In this document: positions 28,069-38,202 of the stretch, in pieces
Layout: each line of letters begins with the position of its first letter
Position numbering within the stretch: position 1 is the first letter of the stretch
Assembly (NCBI RefSeq): GCF_014534685.1
Contig: NZ_JACVVX010000006.1
Span: forward strand, 62,001-126,000
DNA length: 64,000 bases
Source: Oryzicola mucosus
GTDB taxonomy: Bacteria; Pseudomonadota; Alphaproteobacteria; Rhizobiales; Rhizobiaceae
Direction of reading: 5' to 3'
Position numbers and translations under genes: made by a program
Notes under the pieces: model-generated
Told to the model about the DNA's origin: nothing
Seen by the model: the letters and a program-made list of their open reading frames with translations, nothing else
The model's database searches: none

Positions 28069-31000
28069 GTGAGAACAACCAGCTCCATGGGTGCGCCGAA
28101 GCGACATAGCCGAAGCAAGATGCTTCACCTTCTCTCCACCGTCGCAATGGTATCGGTCGGGGTTTCGGGCGCAGTGCTTGTCTTTCCTCGCGACATCATG
28201 GCCCAGGAAGCCGCGGCACCTGTCGCCCTGCCTTTTCAGATCACACGCGAGGATGTGCAGGCCGTCGACGCCGCTGTCGCGGCCAAGCGCGCGCTCGTCT
28301 ACAGCGGCACCGAGTCCGCGGGCGATGCGGCAATTACCAACAACGATGGCGACACCGTCCAGTTTCTCGATTCCAGCACCGGTGCGAACGCCACCATCGT
28401 CAATAATACGGGCGGCGCCACCAGTTTCGAGGATGCGAGCACGGCAGGCTCAGCGCTGATCACCAACAACTCGGCAGGCAGCCTCACCTTCAGCGACAAT
28501 GCGACGGCCGCAAACGCCAACATCACCAACAATGAAGGCGGTGCGATCGGCTTCGACGGCAATGCGACTGGTGGTCAGGCGAACGTCACCAACAACGGTT
28601 CCATCGCCTTCGAAGGAAATTCACGGGGCGACCGCATCAATGTCGTGAACAATGAAGGCGCGGATATCACCTTCAACGACCGCAGCAATGCAGGCGCCGG
28701 CCAATACACCAACAATGGCCAGATCGTCTTCAACGACAGTTCGGACGCCGGCACAATCAGCCTCACCAACAACAAGGGCGCCGCCGTTGATTTCAATGGC
28801 GCCAGCTCTGCTGGGCAGGCAGCCATCGCCAACAGCGGCGCAGTCCGGTTCAACGACGACAGCACCGCCGACGAGGCAGCCATCGTCAACAACAAATCCG
28901 GCTCCGTCACTTTCGACGACAAGAGCAGCGCCGGCTCGGCCTTCGTGTCCAACAGCGGCGCCCTCGCCTTCAAGGGCAACAGTTCGGCGGCGGATGCCGA
29001 CATCGTCAACAATGCGACCGGAACGATTGCGGTCAGCGAAAACGCGTCCCTGGGCAACGCGACCGTCAACAATGGCGGCCAGTTGGAACTGAGCGGCAAC
29101 GCCACAGCCGGGTCTTCCAGTATCCTGACCGGCCCCAATGGTACGACGATCTTCAGCGAACGCAGTTCGGGCGGTACGGCAGCACTGGAAACCGACGCCG
29201 GCGGCGTGGTCGATTTCTCCGGCGTGACCGCCGGGCTTATCACCGTCGGGTCCATCCAGGGACCAGGCGATTACCGTCTGGGCGGCGTTAGCCTTCAGGT
29301 CGGCGGAAACAACCTTTCCACGACCGTAGACGGGGTGATTTCCGATGGCGGGCTGGCCGGCGGAAGCGGCGGATCGCTCGTCAAAGTCGGCACGGGAACG
29401 CTGACGCTGGGTGGCGAAAACAGCTATACCGGCGTAACCCTCATACGGAATGGTGTTCTTCAAGCCGGTGCGGAGAACAGCTTCTCAGAAGCATCAGCCG
29501 TTGAAATGAGCGCGCAGGCGCGCCTTGACCTCGCCGGCTTCGACCAGACGATTGCCTCGCTCGCGGGAGCCGGTGCCGTCGACCTCACCACCGCCACGCT
29601 GACGCTTGGCGGCAACGATACGGATACGGCGTTTTCAGGCGCGATTGAAGGTCTGGGCGGCCTGGTGAAGACCGGCGCGGGCAGCTTCGAGCTCTCGGGC
29701 ATCTCAACTTACTCAGGCGCCACCGCGGTGAAAGGCGGACGGCTCATCGTCTCTGGCTCGATCTCAGAATCCGCCGTTTCCGTCGATGCTGATGCCATTC
29801 TCGCGGGCACGGGCACTGTCGGCGCGACCACGGTTGGCGGTACTTTGGAGCGCAAGAATGACGGAACACTGACGGTCGATGGCGACCTGACCTTTGCGCA
29901 GGGCAGCACCTATCACGTCACCCTGACCCCCGACGAAAGCGATCCGCTGCTGGTTGTCAACGGCACCGCAGCGCTCGACGGAGCCTCATTGCTGGTATCG
30001 CCGACCGGTGGTTTCACGCTCGACGGGACGCGCTTCACGGTCTTGACGGCGGCAGCTATCACCGGCGAATTCGATGAGTTCGACGCCGACCGGCCGTTCG
30101 TCGACCTCGCTCTGTTCTATGGACCGACAAGTGTGGACCTCACAGTCATCCGCAACAGCACGAGCTTCGATGACGTGGCGCGGACCGCCAACCAGAAAGC
30201 CGCGGCCGATGGGTTGGAGAGTGTCGGAGACGGTGACCTTTATACAACCGTTGCGCTGATCGGCGACGAAGCAGCTGCCCGCGCGGCCTTCGACACCCTG
30301 TCGGGAGAAATCCATCCTTCGCTTGCCAACCGGTTGGCGATGGAAAGCTCGGTTTCCCGGACGATCGTTCTCGACCAGGCAGCACTGTCGCTGGCGGAAT
30401 CGCGCGCAGCAAAAGGCAGCCGCGTCTGGATTGCGCCGCACGGCTCGCTATCGGAGACGGAGTCGGACGGCAATGCCGCAGGCTATGACTGGCAGAGCGC
30501 GGGTTTCCTTGCCGGCGGCGATGTCGAGGTCGTACCCGGCTGGGTGATCGGCGCCGCAGGCGGCTATGGTACGGCCAAGCTCACACTTGACGCACGCAGT
30601 TCGCAGGCCAATGTCGACACGCTGACGGTGGCTGCGTACTCCGCAGCAAGCGTCTCGGGTTTCCGTTTGAAGGTCGGGGGCGCTTACAGCTGGCATGACA
30701 TCGACACCGACCGCACCGTCGTGATCGACACTTTTGCGGACCGGCCGCACGCGTCCTATCGCGCTCGGACCGGCCAGGCATTTGCCGATGTTTCCTATCC
30801 CATCTCGTGGGGCGCGGCCCGGGTCGAGCCGTTCGGCAACATCGCTTATGTCTCCGTCACCACCGACGGCTTCGCGGAGACTGGCGGCGAAGCGGCTTTG
30901 ACCACAGCGAAATCGACCGTCGACGGCATCGTCACGACGCTTGGCGTCAGGGGCGGAACTCAGGTCGAACTGGGCAGCGGCGCGGTCGCGGATTTCGGAA

Positions 31001-31233
31001 TTTCCGCGGGATGGCGGCATGCTGCGCTCGACCGTTTCGGCGGCGAGGCCCGCTTTGCCGGTGGCGACCTGTTCTTCGTGGGAGGCGTTCCGGTCGACCC
31101 GAACTCGCTCGTACTCGGCGCATCGGCAAAGATTTCCAAAGGGCCTGCTGTGTTTGCGCTGTCCTACAATGCAGAGATCGGCGAGTTGTCGCAGTTGCAT
31201 ACGGTGCGCGGCCAAGTGCAGTTGCGGTTCTAG
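28069..31233 (+). CDS. Autotransporter with beta-helix passenger
   Basis: Type Va secreted protein of 1,054 residues. After an extended signal peptide (cleavage near IMAQ at residue 45), residues 84-387 hold fifteen NN-G-F-S-type rungs. Two passenger-associated transport repeats follow (about 437-467 and 532-562, each LVKxGxGxxxLxGxxxYxG). From about residue 787 there is a 12-strand beta-barrel domain ending in QLRF, the usual C-terminal signature. Residues 562-640 (LAGTGTVG...[18 protein letters not shown]) resemble the autochaperone region. The passenger is rich in Asn, Gly, Ser and Ala with no Cys. Adhesion is the likely role by family, but nothing proves it. Starts at 28069 (GTG), 28087 and 28120 (ATG) are all possible and none has a strong ribosome-binding site. 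Confidence 0.88.
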   Translation: MRTTSSMGAPKRHSRSKMLHLLSTVAMVSVGVSGAVLVFPRDIMAQEAAAPVALPFQITREDVQAVDAAVAAKRALVYSGTESAGDAAITNNDGDTVQFLDSSTGANATIVNNTGGATSFEDASTAGSALITNNSAGSLTFSDNATAANANITNNEGGAIGFDGNATGGQANVTNNGSIAFEGNSRGDRINVVNNEGADITFNDRSNAGAGQYTNNGQIVFNDSSDAGTISLTNNKGAAVDFNGASSAGQAAIANSGAVRFNDDSTADEAAIVNNKSGSVTFDDKSSAGSAFVSNSGALAFKGNSSAADADIVNNATGTIAVSENASLGNATVNNGGQLELSGNATAGSSSILTGPNGTTIFSERSSGGTAALETDAGGVVDFSGVTAGLITVGSIQGPGDYRLGGVSLQVGGNNLSTTVDGVISDGGLAGGSGGSLVKVGTGTLTLGGENSYTGVTLIRNGVLQAGAENSFSEASAVEMSAQARLDLAGFDQTIASLAGAGAVDLTTATLTLGGNDTDTAFSGAIEGLGGLVKTGAGSFELSGISTYSGATAVKGGRLIVSGSISESAVSVDADAILAGTGTVGATTVGGTLERKNDGTLTVDGDLTFAQGSTYHVTLTPDESDPLLVVNGTAALDGASLLVSPTGGFTLDGTRFTVLTAAAITGEFDEFDADRPFVDLALFYGPTSVDLTVIRNSTSFDDVARTANQKAAADGLESVGDGDLYTTVALIGDEAAARAAFDTLSGEIHPSLANRLAMESSVSRTIVLDQAALSLAESRAAKGSRVWIAPHGSLSETESDGNAAGYDWQSAGFLAGGDVEVVPGWVIGAAGGYGTAKLTLDARSSQANVDTLTVAAYSAASVSGFRLKVGGAYSWHDIDTDRTVVIDTFADRPHASYRARTGQAFADVSYPISWGAARVEPFGNIAYVSVTTDGFAETGGEAALTTAKSTVDGIVTTLGVRGGTQVELGSGAVADFGISAGWRHAALDRFGGEARFAGGDLFFVGGVPVDPNSLVLGASAKISKGPAVFALSYNAEIGELSQLHTVRGQVQLRF
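28318..29229 (+). repeat. Tandem 19/21-residue rungs in the autotransporter passenger
   Basis: Fifteen consecutive degenerate units each have the pattern A-G-x-A-x-I-x-N-N-x-G-x-x-x-F-x-D-x-S-S. The first four are 21 residues. The next ten alternate strictly 19, 21, 19, 21, and the last is 20. Short units lack two residues between the NN and the hydrophobic strand. The DNA is divergent between units, so this is old protein-level periodicity and not a recent tandem duplication. Confidence 0.85.
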
Positions 31234-31450
31234 AGATGAAGGAACCGGCCAAAGTCCACGAGCCCCGGCATGACGTTCAGGCAGGAGCTTTGGAGAGAAA
31301 CATGAAGTTTCGATCCGCAAGCATTTGTAAAAGAGTGCGAATCTCTTACTCTGATACTCTCTGTAATGTAGCTTTTCTTGAGCGGACCAGTGAGTTTCGA
31401 GTTGCCGCCACAATGACGCCGGACGGACATCCGCGCGTGGAACCGGCCCA

Positions 31451-32449
31451 ATGAGAAAAAACCGCCTTGCGCTTCTTTCGCTTCTGATACCGCTTGCGGC
31501 ATGCGCCAGCCCTGTTCGGCTTGAGAATCCATCGCCGCTGCGTACGGTCGAGCCGGAAAACGCCTTCGCGATTCCGTCAGCCGGAGGCCCGGCGATATCC
31601 GGCGTTCTTGAGCGCGCTTATTCGAATGCCATCCAGCAGGACATTCTGCTCGCGACATCGGCCCGAACGCCCGGCCAGAACATGTTGCGGGTGCAATTTT
31701 TCGGGCCGGTCGATAGCAATGTCGCGGGTCAAACCGCGCTGCGCCCCGGCTTTCTCGCTCCGAGCAACATCAGTTCCGAGATGCGCGCGGTTCTGCCCGG
31801 CATCCCAATGCAGCGCTCGCCCTTCTACGTGCAAAACCAATACGGACCGTTCGGCTACGCTGTCGGACGCTCAAGCGCGGGCGACAACTGCTTCTATGGC
31901 TGGCAGCGCATCACCTCGACCGGAGCGGCGCAAACCTGGGTCGGCAACAAGGGTTCCATCCAGATCCGGCTGCGCCTTTGCCAGACCGGTGCGACCGAAG
32001 AGCAGCTTTTGCAGTCGATGTATGGCTTCACCGTCCGCTCCTATTTCCGCGACGGCAACTGGAATCCGTTCGGCGAGCCGGCCTCCCCGTCCGAGACGCT
32101 CGGCAGGTCGGGCGAGCCAATCTATCCGACCAGCGCAACACGTTTTGAAACCGTCTCACCTACGCCTACGGTCGATCCAGCACCTCCCCCCGCGCGCGCC
32201 AGACGTGCTGCCCCCGCGCCGGCTGCCGTCGAAACCGGGCCAGTGCGCCCTGGACCGCTGCCCGCGCCGGTCGGCCCGATGGTGCCCCCTCCACCGCCCT
32301 TGGTTGGGACCAATGCCGAAGCATCGCCCGCAGCAACGCCTCAAGCGACCGTCCCCGCTAGCGGGCGTGCAACCATTCCTGGCGGCGTCGCCATACCGCC
32401 GCCGCCCAATTGTCCTCCAGGAGGCGAAACCAGTGCTTCCTGTCCATGA
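31451..32449 (+). CDS. bcsN: Cellulose biosynthesis protein BcsN
   Basis: Predicted lipoprotein of 332 residues with lipobox LAAC at about residues 15-18. The globular domain (residues 30-230) contains RVQFFGPVDSNVAGQTALRPG and a paired-Cys region (GDNCFYGWQRI, RLRLCQTG). The last ~100 residues are a Pro/Ala-rich low-complexity tail ending in SASCP. This arrangement and its place just before bcsA match BcsN, a component of rhizobial cellulose operons with no defined biochemical role. It is separated from bcsA by 145 bp, so a separate promoter for bcsA is possible, and it follows the autotransporter by 217 bp. Confidence 0.82.
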   Translation: MRKNRLALLSLLIPLAACASPVRLENPSPLRTVEPENAFAIPSAGGPAISGVLERAYSNAIQQDILLATSARTPGQNMLRVQFFGPVDSNVAGQTALRPGFLAPSNISSEMRAVLPGIPMQRSPFYVQNQYGPFGYAVGRSSAGDNCFYGWQRITSTGAAQTWVGNKGSIQIRLRLCQTGATEEQLLQSMYGFTVRSYFRDGNWNPFGEPASPSETLGRSGEPIYPTSATRFETVSPTPTVDPAPPPARARRAAPAPAAVETGPVRPGPLPAPVGPMVPPPPPLVGTNAEASPAATPQATVPASGRATIPGGVAIPPPPNCPPGGETSASCP

Positions 32450-32594
32450 AAATATGCTGAGCTTAACCTTCGTTAACCCAACAATGACTAGGGTGAGACT
32501 TCTGAAGCGTTCGTATCGTCAAGGCGGATGAGAAGGCAAAAGACGCATCGTTCCAATGTGTCTGCGCCTGACCGGGGATCGGAATGAGAGTACA

Positions 32595-34787
32595 ATGCTA
32601 AGGTTTGGCTTATTCCTGCTCTGGGCATTCCTGGGTTTCTGCATGCTCGTGCTGGTCACGCTGCCGATCAGCCTGGAAACGCAGTTCATCACCGGCATGG
32701 TCGTGCTCATCGCCATGATGATCCTCAAGCTGCTGGGGTCCGAAGGCAACCTGCGGCTGATAGCACTTGCATTCGGCACAGCCGTAGTGCTGCGCTATGC
32801 GTACTGGCGCACGACGAGCACGCTGCCGCCCTTCAATCAGCTCGAGAACTTCATCCCGGGCTTTCTGCTCTATCTGGCTGAAATGTACAGCGTAATGATG
32901 CTGGCGCTGTCGCTCTTCGTCGTCTCCAGGCCACTGCCGCCGCGCCCGTCGCGCAGGAACGCCAACAAGCGCTTTCCCACCGTCGACGTGTTCATTCCTA
33001 CCTATAACGAAGATGCCGATCTGCTCGCCAACACGATGGCAGCGGCCAAGCAGATGGAATATCCGGCCGACAAGCTCACGGTGTGGCTGCTCGACGACGG
33101 CGGCACGGTGCAGAAGCGCAACTCCGAGAAAATCATTGATGCGAACGCCGCCGAACAGCGGTTTCGCGACCTGCAGAAGCTCGCGGCCGATCTGGACGTG
33201 CGCTATCTGACACGCGAGCGCAATGAACACGCCAAGGCTGGCAACATGAACAACGCCCTCGACCAGTCCGAGGGCGAACTGATCGTCATTTTCGACGCCG
33301 ACCACGCGCCGGCGCGCGACTTTTTGCTCGAAACGGTCAGCTACTTCGACGACGATCCGAAGCTGTTCCTCGTCCAGACACCGCACTTCTTCCTCAATCC
33401 CGACCCGGTCGAGCGCAATCTGCGCACCTTCGAGAAGATGCCGTCGGAAAACGAGATGTTCTACGGCATCATCCAGCGCGGTCTGGACAAATGGGACGCG
33501 TCGTTCTTCTGCGGCTCAGCCGCAGTTTTGCGCCGAACGGCGCTTGCCGAAACCAACGGCTTTTCCGGCGTCAGCATCACCGAGGACTGCGAAACGGCGG
33601 TCGAATTGCATTCGCGCGGCTGGAGCAGCCTCTATATCGACCGACCGTTGATCGCGGGCCTGCAGCCCGCAACCTTTGCAAGCTTCATCGGCCAGCGCAG
33701 CCGCTGGGCGCAGGGCATGATGCAGATCCTGCGTTTCCGCTTCCCGCCGCTCAAGCGCGGCCTCTCACTGCCTCAGCGCCTTTGCTACATGTCATCGACG
33801 CTGTTCTGGCTCTTCCCCTTCCCGCGGGCGATCTTCCTCGTCGCGCCGCTCTGCTACCTGTTCTTCGATCTGCAGATATTCACCGCGTCCGGCGGCGAGT
33901 TCATGGCCTACACGCTGAGCTACATGCTCGTGAACCTGATGATGCAGAACTATCTCTACGGCGCTTTCCGCTGGCCCTGGATTTCCGAGCTCTACGAATA
34001 TGTGCAAACGGTTCACCTGTTGCCTGCGGTGATCTCCGTCATCCTCAATCCGCGCAAGCCGACTTTCAAGGTCACGGCCAAGGATGAATCCATCGCCCGA
34101 AGCCGCCTTTCTGAAATTGCTGCGCCGTTCTTCGTCATCTTCTTCGTCCTGATCATCGCCGTCTTCGTGACGATCTACCGCGTTTATACCGAGCCGTTTA
34201 AAGCCGATGTGACGCTGGTGGTGGGCGGCTGGAACCTGCTGAACCTCATCATGGCAGGCTGCGCGCTCGGCGTCGTGTCCGAGCGCGGTGAGAAGGCCGC
34301 CACCCGGCGAGTCGCCGTCAGCCGCCGCTGCGATTTCAAGCTCGGCGACACTTGGCTCCAGGGCACGATCGAGAATGTTTCGGTCAACGGCGCGCGCGTC
34401 AATCTGATTGGCGCAATCCCAGAAGGAATCACGATCGACGACCGCGCCGAACTGCGGTTCAAAACGCATTCAGACGGCAATCAGGGTGTGTTGCCCGTCG
34501 AAATCCGCAACGTCGAACGTGGCGGCCAGAATGTCGTCATCGGCTGCCGCTACCACCCGGAAGGCGCTGCACATCACAAGCTGGTCGCAGACCTGATCTT
34601 CGCAAATTCGGCGCAATGGACGCAATTCCAGCTTTCGCGCCGCGGCAATCCCGGTCTTTTGCGCGGTACCTTCTGGTTCCTGCGGCTCGCCTTGTACCAG
34701 ACCTATCGCGGTCTTGTTTATCTCGGTCGCGCGGCACGCGACCGCGGTTCCGACAAATCGGCCTCGATGGCGGAGAGCCACCTATGA
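32595..34787 (+). CDS. bcsA: Cellulose synthase catalytic subunit (UDP-forming)
   Basis: Inner-membrane family-2 glycosyltransferase of 730 residues that polymerises UDP-glucose and translocates the chain. N-terminal helices precede the GT domain, which has all signature sites: LLDDGG, FDADHAP, the FFCGSAA loop, the catalytic TED, and QRSRWAQG. Further helices and a C-terminal PilZ domain follow (about 565-680) with NVSVNG matching the (D/N)xSxxG motif. The usual RxxxR motif ahead of it is not at its normal spacing; the nearest candidate is KAATR (567-571). The start is MLRFGLF; the 13-codon upstream extension is unlikely. Its TGA overlaps the bcsB ATG. Confidence 0.95.
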   Translation: MLRFGLFLLWAFLGFCMLVLVTLPISLETQFITGMVVLIAMMILKLLGSEGNLRLIALAFGTAVVLRYAYWRTTSTLPPFNQLENFIPGFLLYLAEMYSVMMLALSLFVVSRPLPPRPSRRNANKRFPTVDVFIPTYNEDADLLANTMAAAKQMEYPADKLTVWLLDDGGTVQKRNSEKIIDANAAEQRFRDLQKLAADLDVRYLTRERNEHAKAGNMNNALDQSEGELIVIFDADHAPARDFLLETVSYFDDDPKLFLVQTPHFFLNPDPVERNLRTFEKMPSENEMFYGIIQRGLDKWDASFFCGSAAVLRRTALAETNGFSGVSITEDCETAVELHSRGWSSLYIDRPLIAGLQPATFASFIGQRSRWAQGMMQILRFRFPPLKRGLSLPQRLCYMSSTLFWLFPFPRAIFLVAPLCYLFFDLQIFTASGGEFMAYTLSYMLVNLMMQNYLYGAFRWPWISELYEYVQTVHLLPAVISVILNPRKPTFKVTAKDESIARSRLSEIAAPFFVIFFVLIIAVFVTIYRVYTEPFKADVTLVVGGWNLLNLIMAGCALGVVSERGEKAATRRVAVSRRCDFKLGDTWLQGTIENVSVNGARVNLIGAIPEGITIDDRAELRFKTHSDGNQGVLPVEIRNVERGGQNVVIGCRYHPEGAAHHKLVADLIFANSAQWTQFQLSRRGNPGLLRGTFWFLRLALYQTYRGLVYLGRAARDRGSDKSASMAESHL

Positions 34788-37150
34788 AGCGGCTGGCTTT
34801 TCCGCTTTCGCTGACGCTTGCAACGCTCGCGGCGACCACCGGGCTTGCCCAGCAAAGCCCTTTCGACATGACGCCCGAAAAGCCGGCGCAAGAGTCTGTT
34901 CCCGCGCCTGCATCCCCGCCGCAGACCGCACCGTCCGTCGACGATCCCGCGCAGCAGACCACACCGCCGCAGACGGGTGCTGCCGGGGCCGCTCGCCCTG
35001 CCGTAAACGCGGCGCGGCGCTACCTGCTGTCGCAGCCGGATATCGTTCTCTCGGGTGAGAACGCGCTGCGTTCCTGGGCAATGTACCTCACGCCAGAACA
35101 AGCAGCCTCGCCGGCTAAGCTCAACTTCGGCTATCAGAATGCCATCGTCATCGCACCGGAAGCGTCGCGGCTCAAGCTGTCGATCAACGGTGTGATCATC
35201 GTCGATACACCGGTTGAGTCGACAGAGTCCGTTTCGCGTGCTGTGTTCGATATACCGGCAGGCCTGCTTCGGCCCGGCTACAACGATGTGCGTATCGAGG
35301 CATCGCAACGGCACAGAACGGATTGCACTATCCAATCCACATATGAGCTGTGGAGCGAGATCAACCCGGAAGCGACGTATATCGACTTTTCAGAGCCGGA
35401 AGCGGGCCGCTGGCAGCGGGTGGACGATCTTCGCGCAATCGGCACGACGCCAACCTCCGAAACACGTTTCAATTTTGTGGTTCCCGGCGCAGATCAGGCG
35501 ATATCGACCACCCCCGTGATGCGGCTTGCTTCAGGCCTCGGTCTGATGGCCGAAATGCCGAACCAGTCGTTCTCGATCTCGCGGAAGGAAGCCCCCCCGG
35601 CCGGCCCAGGGCTTGCCACAGTCGTCATCGGTACTGCTGGAGAACTTGAACCGCTGCTCGGGGAATTGCCGCCAGGCGCAGAAATCTCGCCGACCTCGCT
35701 TGTCGTCGACGACAGCCGATTCGGCCCGTCCACGCTGGTGGTGACCGGGCCAAACTGGCCAGCCGTCGAAAATGCCGTCGAAGCACTCATCACTCCGCTC
35801 AAGCGGCCGACGTCGCAGCGCGCAACGATGTCCACCCACACATGGCGAATGCCCGATCCCCCGATGGTTTTCCAGTATTCGCGGCTGAAGTTCTCCGATC
35901 TCGGTGTCAACACGCAGGAGTTTTCAGGACGCCGCTTCCGAACGAATTTCGCTGTATCGGTGCCGTCCGACTTCTTCGCGAATGCCTATGGCCAGGCCAC
36001 GGTGCTGCTGGATGCGGCTTATACACCTGATGTGATGCCGGGCAGCCATATCGATATCTATGTGAATGGCAACATTGCGGCCACCGTGCCGATCACGACA
36101 GGCGGCGGCGAATTCCTGAGCCATTTGCCTATCCCTGTCACGATGCGGCATTTCCAGCCCGGCTATAACATCATCGAACTCGAAGCCGTGCTTCTGACCG
36201 AGAACGACAACGTCTGTGCGCCAGGCGCTACAGGGAGTACTGAACGCCGCTTCGTACTGTTCGACACGTCCGAACTGGTAATGCCCAACTTTGCGCGCAT
36301 CGCCCAGCGTCCTAATCTGTCGGCGCTTTCGGGAACGGGATCGCCATATGGCCTCGATGAGGCACACATTCCCGTCATCGTTGACCGCACGCAACCGGAA
36401 GCGCTTTCAAGCGCGGCGACACTGCTGGCTCGGCTCTCCATAGCGGCCGGCCGGCCGATATCGATGGATGCTTCGGTAGCGCCATCCGCGATCGGGGCTC
36501 AGAACGCAATCTCGGTGAGTACGATTTCACAAGTGCCCGCCGGCATGCTGCGCCAGGTCGGGATGCCTGAATCGATGAAAACGTCCTGGACCGAAAACAC
36601 CGGGGCTGAAGCGGCCGGCGCGAATACCGAAACAACATTGGACGAATGGCAGACAAGGCTACGCGGCAGCAGTTGGCGCGGTCAGATAAGTTCCTTCGAA
36701 GAATGGTTGCAGCGAACCTTCAACGTCTCGCTCGATACATTCCGTATCTTTCAGGGGGCCGAGCCTGAGTTCGTGCCCAATCCAGGCGAAAATTTCCTGC
36801 TGGCACAACAGCAGAATCCAACCGGAACAGGGGTATGGACAGTCATTACCGCACCTACCGCGCGCATGCTTGAAGAAGGCATGCGCGCCATGGCCTCACA
36901 GCCCAACTGGCGGGAGGTTGCTGGACGGGTGACGACTTACAACAATATGAGCACCGTCATTCGCGTCACGCAGCCCCAGGACGTGGCACTTTTCGAGACA
37001 CAGCCCTTTTCCATGCGCAACTACCGCCGCATCATGGCAAACTGGCTGTCTGCAAACGCCGTCGCCTACTCGATGGCGCTTGTCGTGATGTCCGTCTTGC
37101 TGGGAACGGCAACCCTCATCCTACTCAACACCTTGGGGAGGAAGGATTGA
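34784..37150 (+). CDS. bcsB: Cellulose synthase periplasmic subunit BcsB
   Basis: Protein of 788 residues with a signal peptide (cleavage near GLAQ). A Pro/Gln/Thr-rich stretch to about residue 65 precedes two carbohydrate-binding-like and flavodoxin-like repeats (for example PGYNDVRIEASQRHRTDCT and PGYNIIELEAVLLTENDNVC). The C-terminal transmembrane anchor is AVAYSMALVVMSVLLGTATLILL. BcsB binds BcsA in the membrane and guides the glucan through the periplasm. The ATG overlaps the bcsA stop (ATGA), and GGCGGAGAG precedes it. Its own TGA overlaps the bcsZ start, indicating a single coupled message. Confidence 0.94.
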   Translation: MKRLAFPLSLTLATLAATTGLAQQSPFDMTPEKPAQESVPAPASPPQTAPSVDDPAQQTTPPQTGAAGAARPAVNAARRYLLSQPDIVLSGENALRSWAMYLTPEQAASPAKLNFGYQNAIVIAPEASRLKLSINGVIIVDTPVESTESVSRAVFDIPAGLLRPGYNDVRIEASQRHRTDCTIQSTYELWSEINPEATYIDFSEPEAGRWQRVDDLRAIGTTPTSETRFNFVVPGADQAISTTPVMRLASGLGLMAEMPNQSFSISRKEAPPAGPGLATVVIGTAGELEPLLGELPPGAEISPTSLVVDDSRFGPSTLVVTGPNWPAVENAVEALITPLKRPTSQRATMSTHTWRMPDPPMVFQYSRLKFSDLGVNTQEFSGRRFRTNFAVSVPSDFFANAYGQATVLLDAAYTPDVMPGSHIDIYVNGNIAATVPITTGGGEFLSHLPIPVTMRHFQPGYNIIELEAVLLTENDNVCAPGATGSTERRFVLFDTSELVMPNFARIAQRPNLSALSGTGSPYGLDEAHIPVIVDRTQPEALSSAATLLARLSIAAGRPISMDASVAPSAIGAQNAISVSTISQVPAGMLRQVGMPESMKTSWTENTGAEAAGANTETTLDEWQTRLRGSSWRGQISSFEEWLQRTFNVSLDTFRIFQGAEPEFVPNPGENFLLAQQQNPTGTGVWTVITAPTARMLEEGMRAMASQPNWREVAGRVTTYNNMSTVIRVTQPQDVALFETQPFSMRNYRRIMANWLSANAVAYSMALVVMSVLLGTATLILLNTLGRKD

Positions 37151-38202
37151 TGCGGAAAACAGTGCTGGCCTGCATGGTTGCGGGATTGGTTTCGATGTCT
37201 CTCGGCTGGGTCACGCACAGTGAAGCACAGGCGTCCATCAGTTCGGCCGACTGGACCGCATATAAGGAAAAATTTCTCGACGGCAGCGGCCGGATCGTCG
37301 ACGATGCCAACGGTAACATCAGCCACAGCGAAGGCCAGGGATATGGCATGCTGCTGGCTTTTCTTGCCAACAATCGTGGGGATTTCGACCGGATATGGTC
37401 GTTCACCCGCACCGAACTGATGCTGCGCGACGACGGCCTGGCGGTCTGGAAATGGAGCCCCGACACCGATCCTCATATCACCGACCCGAACAATGCATCG
37501 GATGGCGACCTGCTCATCGCTTATGCGCTCGGTATGGCCGGCAACAACTGGAACCGCCCGGATTTGTATCAAAGTGCCACCGCGATCGCCCAAGGCATTT
37601 CCAAAACAGGTCTTTTTCAAAACCAGTCGCGCACCTTGCTCATGCCGGGGGCAGCGGGATTCAGCGCGGAGGATAGGACGGACGGTCCTGTCGTCAATCC
37701 GTCCTACTGGGTGTTCGAAGCGATCCCCATTATGGCGACGCTCGACCCCAAGGCGAACTGGTCCGGCTTAACGGCCAGCGGATTGAAGTTGCTGGAGGTG
37801 GCACAGATCGGCCCGCGCAAGCTTCCGCCCGACTGGCTGTCGCTTTCCAGCGCTCCGAAGCCGGCCAATGGCTTTCCGCCGGAGTTCAGCTATAATGCCG
37901 TGCGGATACCGCTCTATCTGCTGCGTGCCGGCAACACAGATCGCAAGCTGCTGGAGACGCTGCGCACAGGCATGAGCGGCCCGGACGGTTCGGTTGAACT
38001 GGTCGACCTGCCGAGCGGCACGCCCGTCCAGACGCTGACCGACCCTGGCTATCGCATCATTCCTGCGATGATCTCCTGCGTGCTCGACAAGACCCAGTTG
38101 GCTGACGATCTCAAGACGTTCAAGCCGACATCGTACTACCCTTCAACGCTGCAGCTCCTGGCCCTGTCCTTCGCTCAGCGCAGCCATCCGGAGTGTCTAT
38201 GA
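37150..38202 (+). CDS. bcsZ: Periplasmic endo-1,4-beta-glucanase of the cellulose operon (GH8)
   Basis: Glycoside hydrolase family 8 protein of 350 residues with a signal peptide ending near SEAQA. The catalytic acid is Glu61 in HSEGQGYGM, and the candidate base is Asp118 in NNASDGDLLIAYALG. The (alpha/alpha)6 repeats are complete to LSFAQRSHPECL. In other bacteria BcsZ trims or edits nascent cellulose and modulates output. The start ATG overlaps the bcsB stop by one base behind GGGAGGAAGG, and its stop overlaps the next start. Confidence 0.95.
   Translation: MRKTVLACMVAGLVSMSLGWVTHSEAQASISSADWTAYKEKFLDGSGRIVDDANGNISHSEGQGYGMLLAFLANNRGDFDRIWSFTRTELMLRDDGLAVWKWSPDTDPHITDPNNASDGDLLIAYALGMAGNNWNRPDLYQSATAIAQGISKTGLFQNQSRTLLMPGAAGFSAEDRTDGPVVNPSYWVFEAIPIMATLDPKANWSGLTASGLKLLEVAQIGPRKLPPDWLSLSSAPKPANGFPPEFSYNAVRIPLYLLRAGNTDRKLLETLRTGMSGPDGSVELVDLPSGTPVQTLTDPGYRIIPAMISCVLDKTQLADDLKTFKPTSYYPSTLQLLALSFAQRSHPECL

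Noticed and set aside
28318-29229. CRISPR-like array suggested by repeated short segments
   Set aside because: The units are protein-coding, vary in DNA sequence and have no identical direct repeats or cas genes.
28575-29463. Long minus-strand frames inside the autotransporter, one with regular repeats
   Set aside because: The periodicity is the mirror of the passenger rungs on the coding strand; no start signals.
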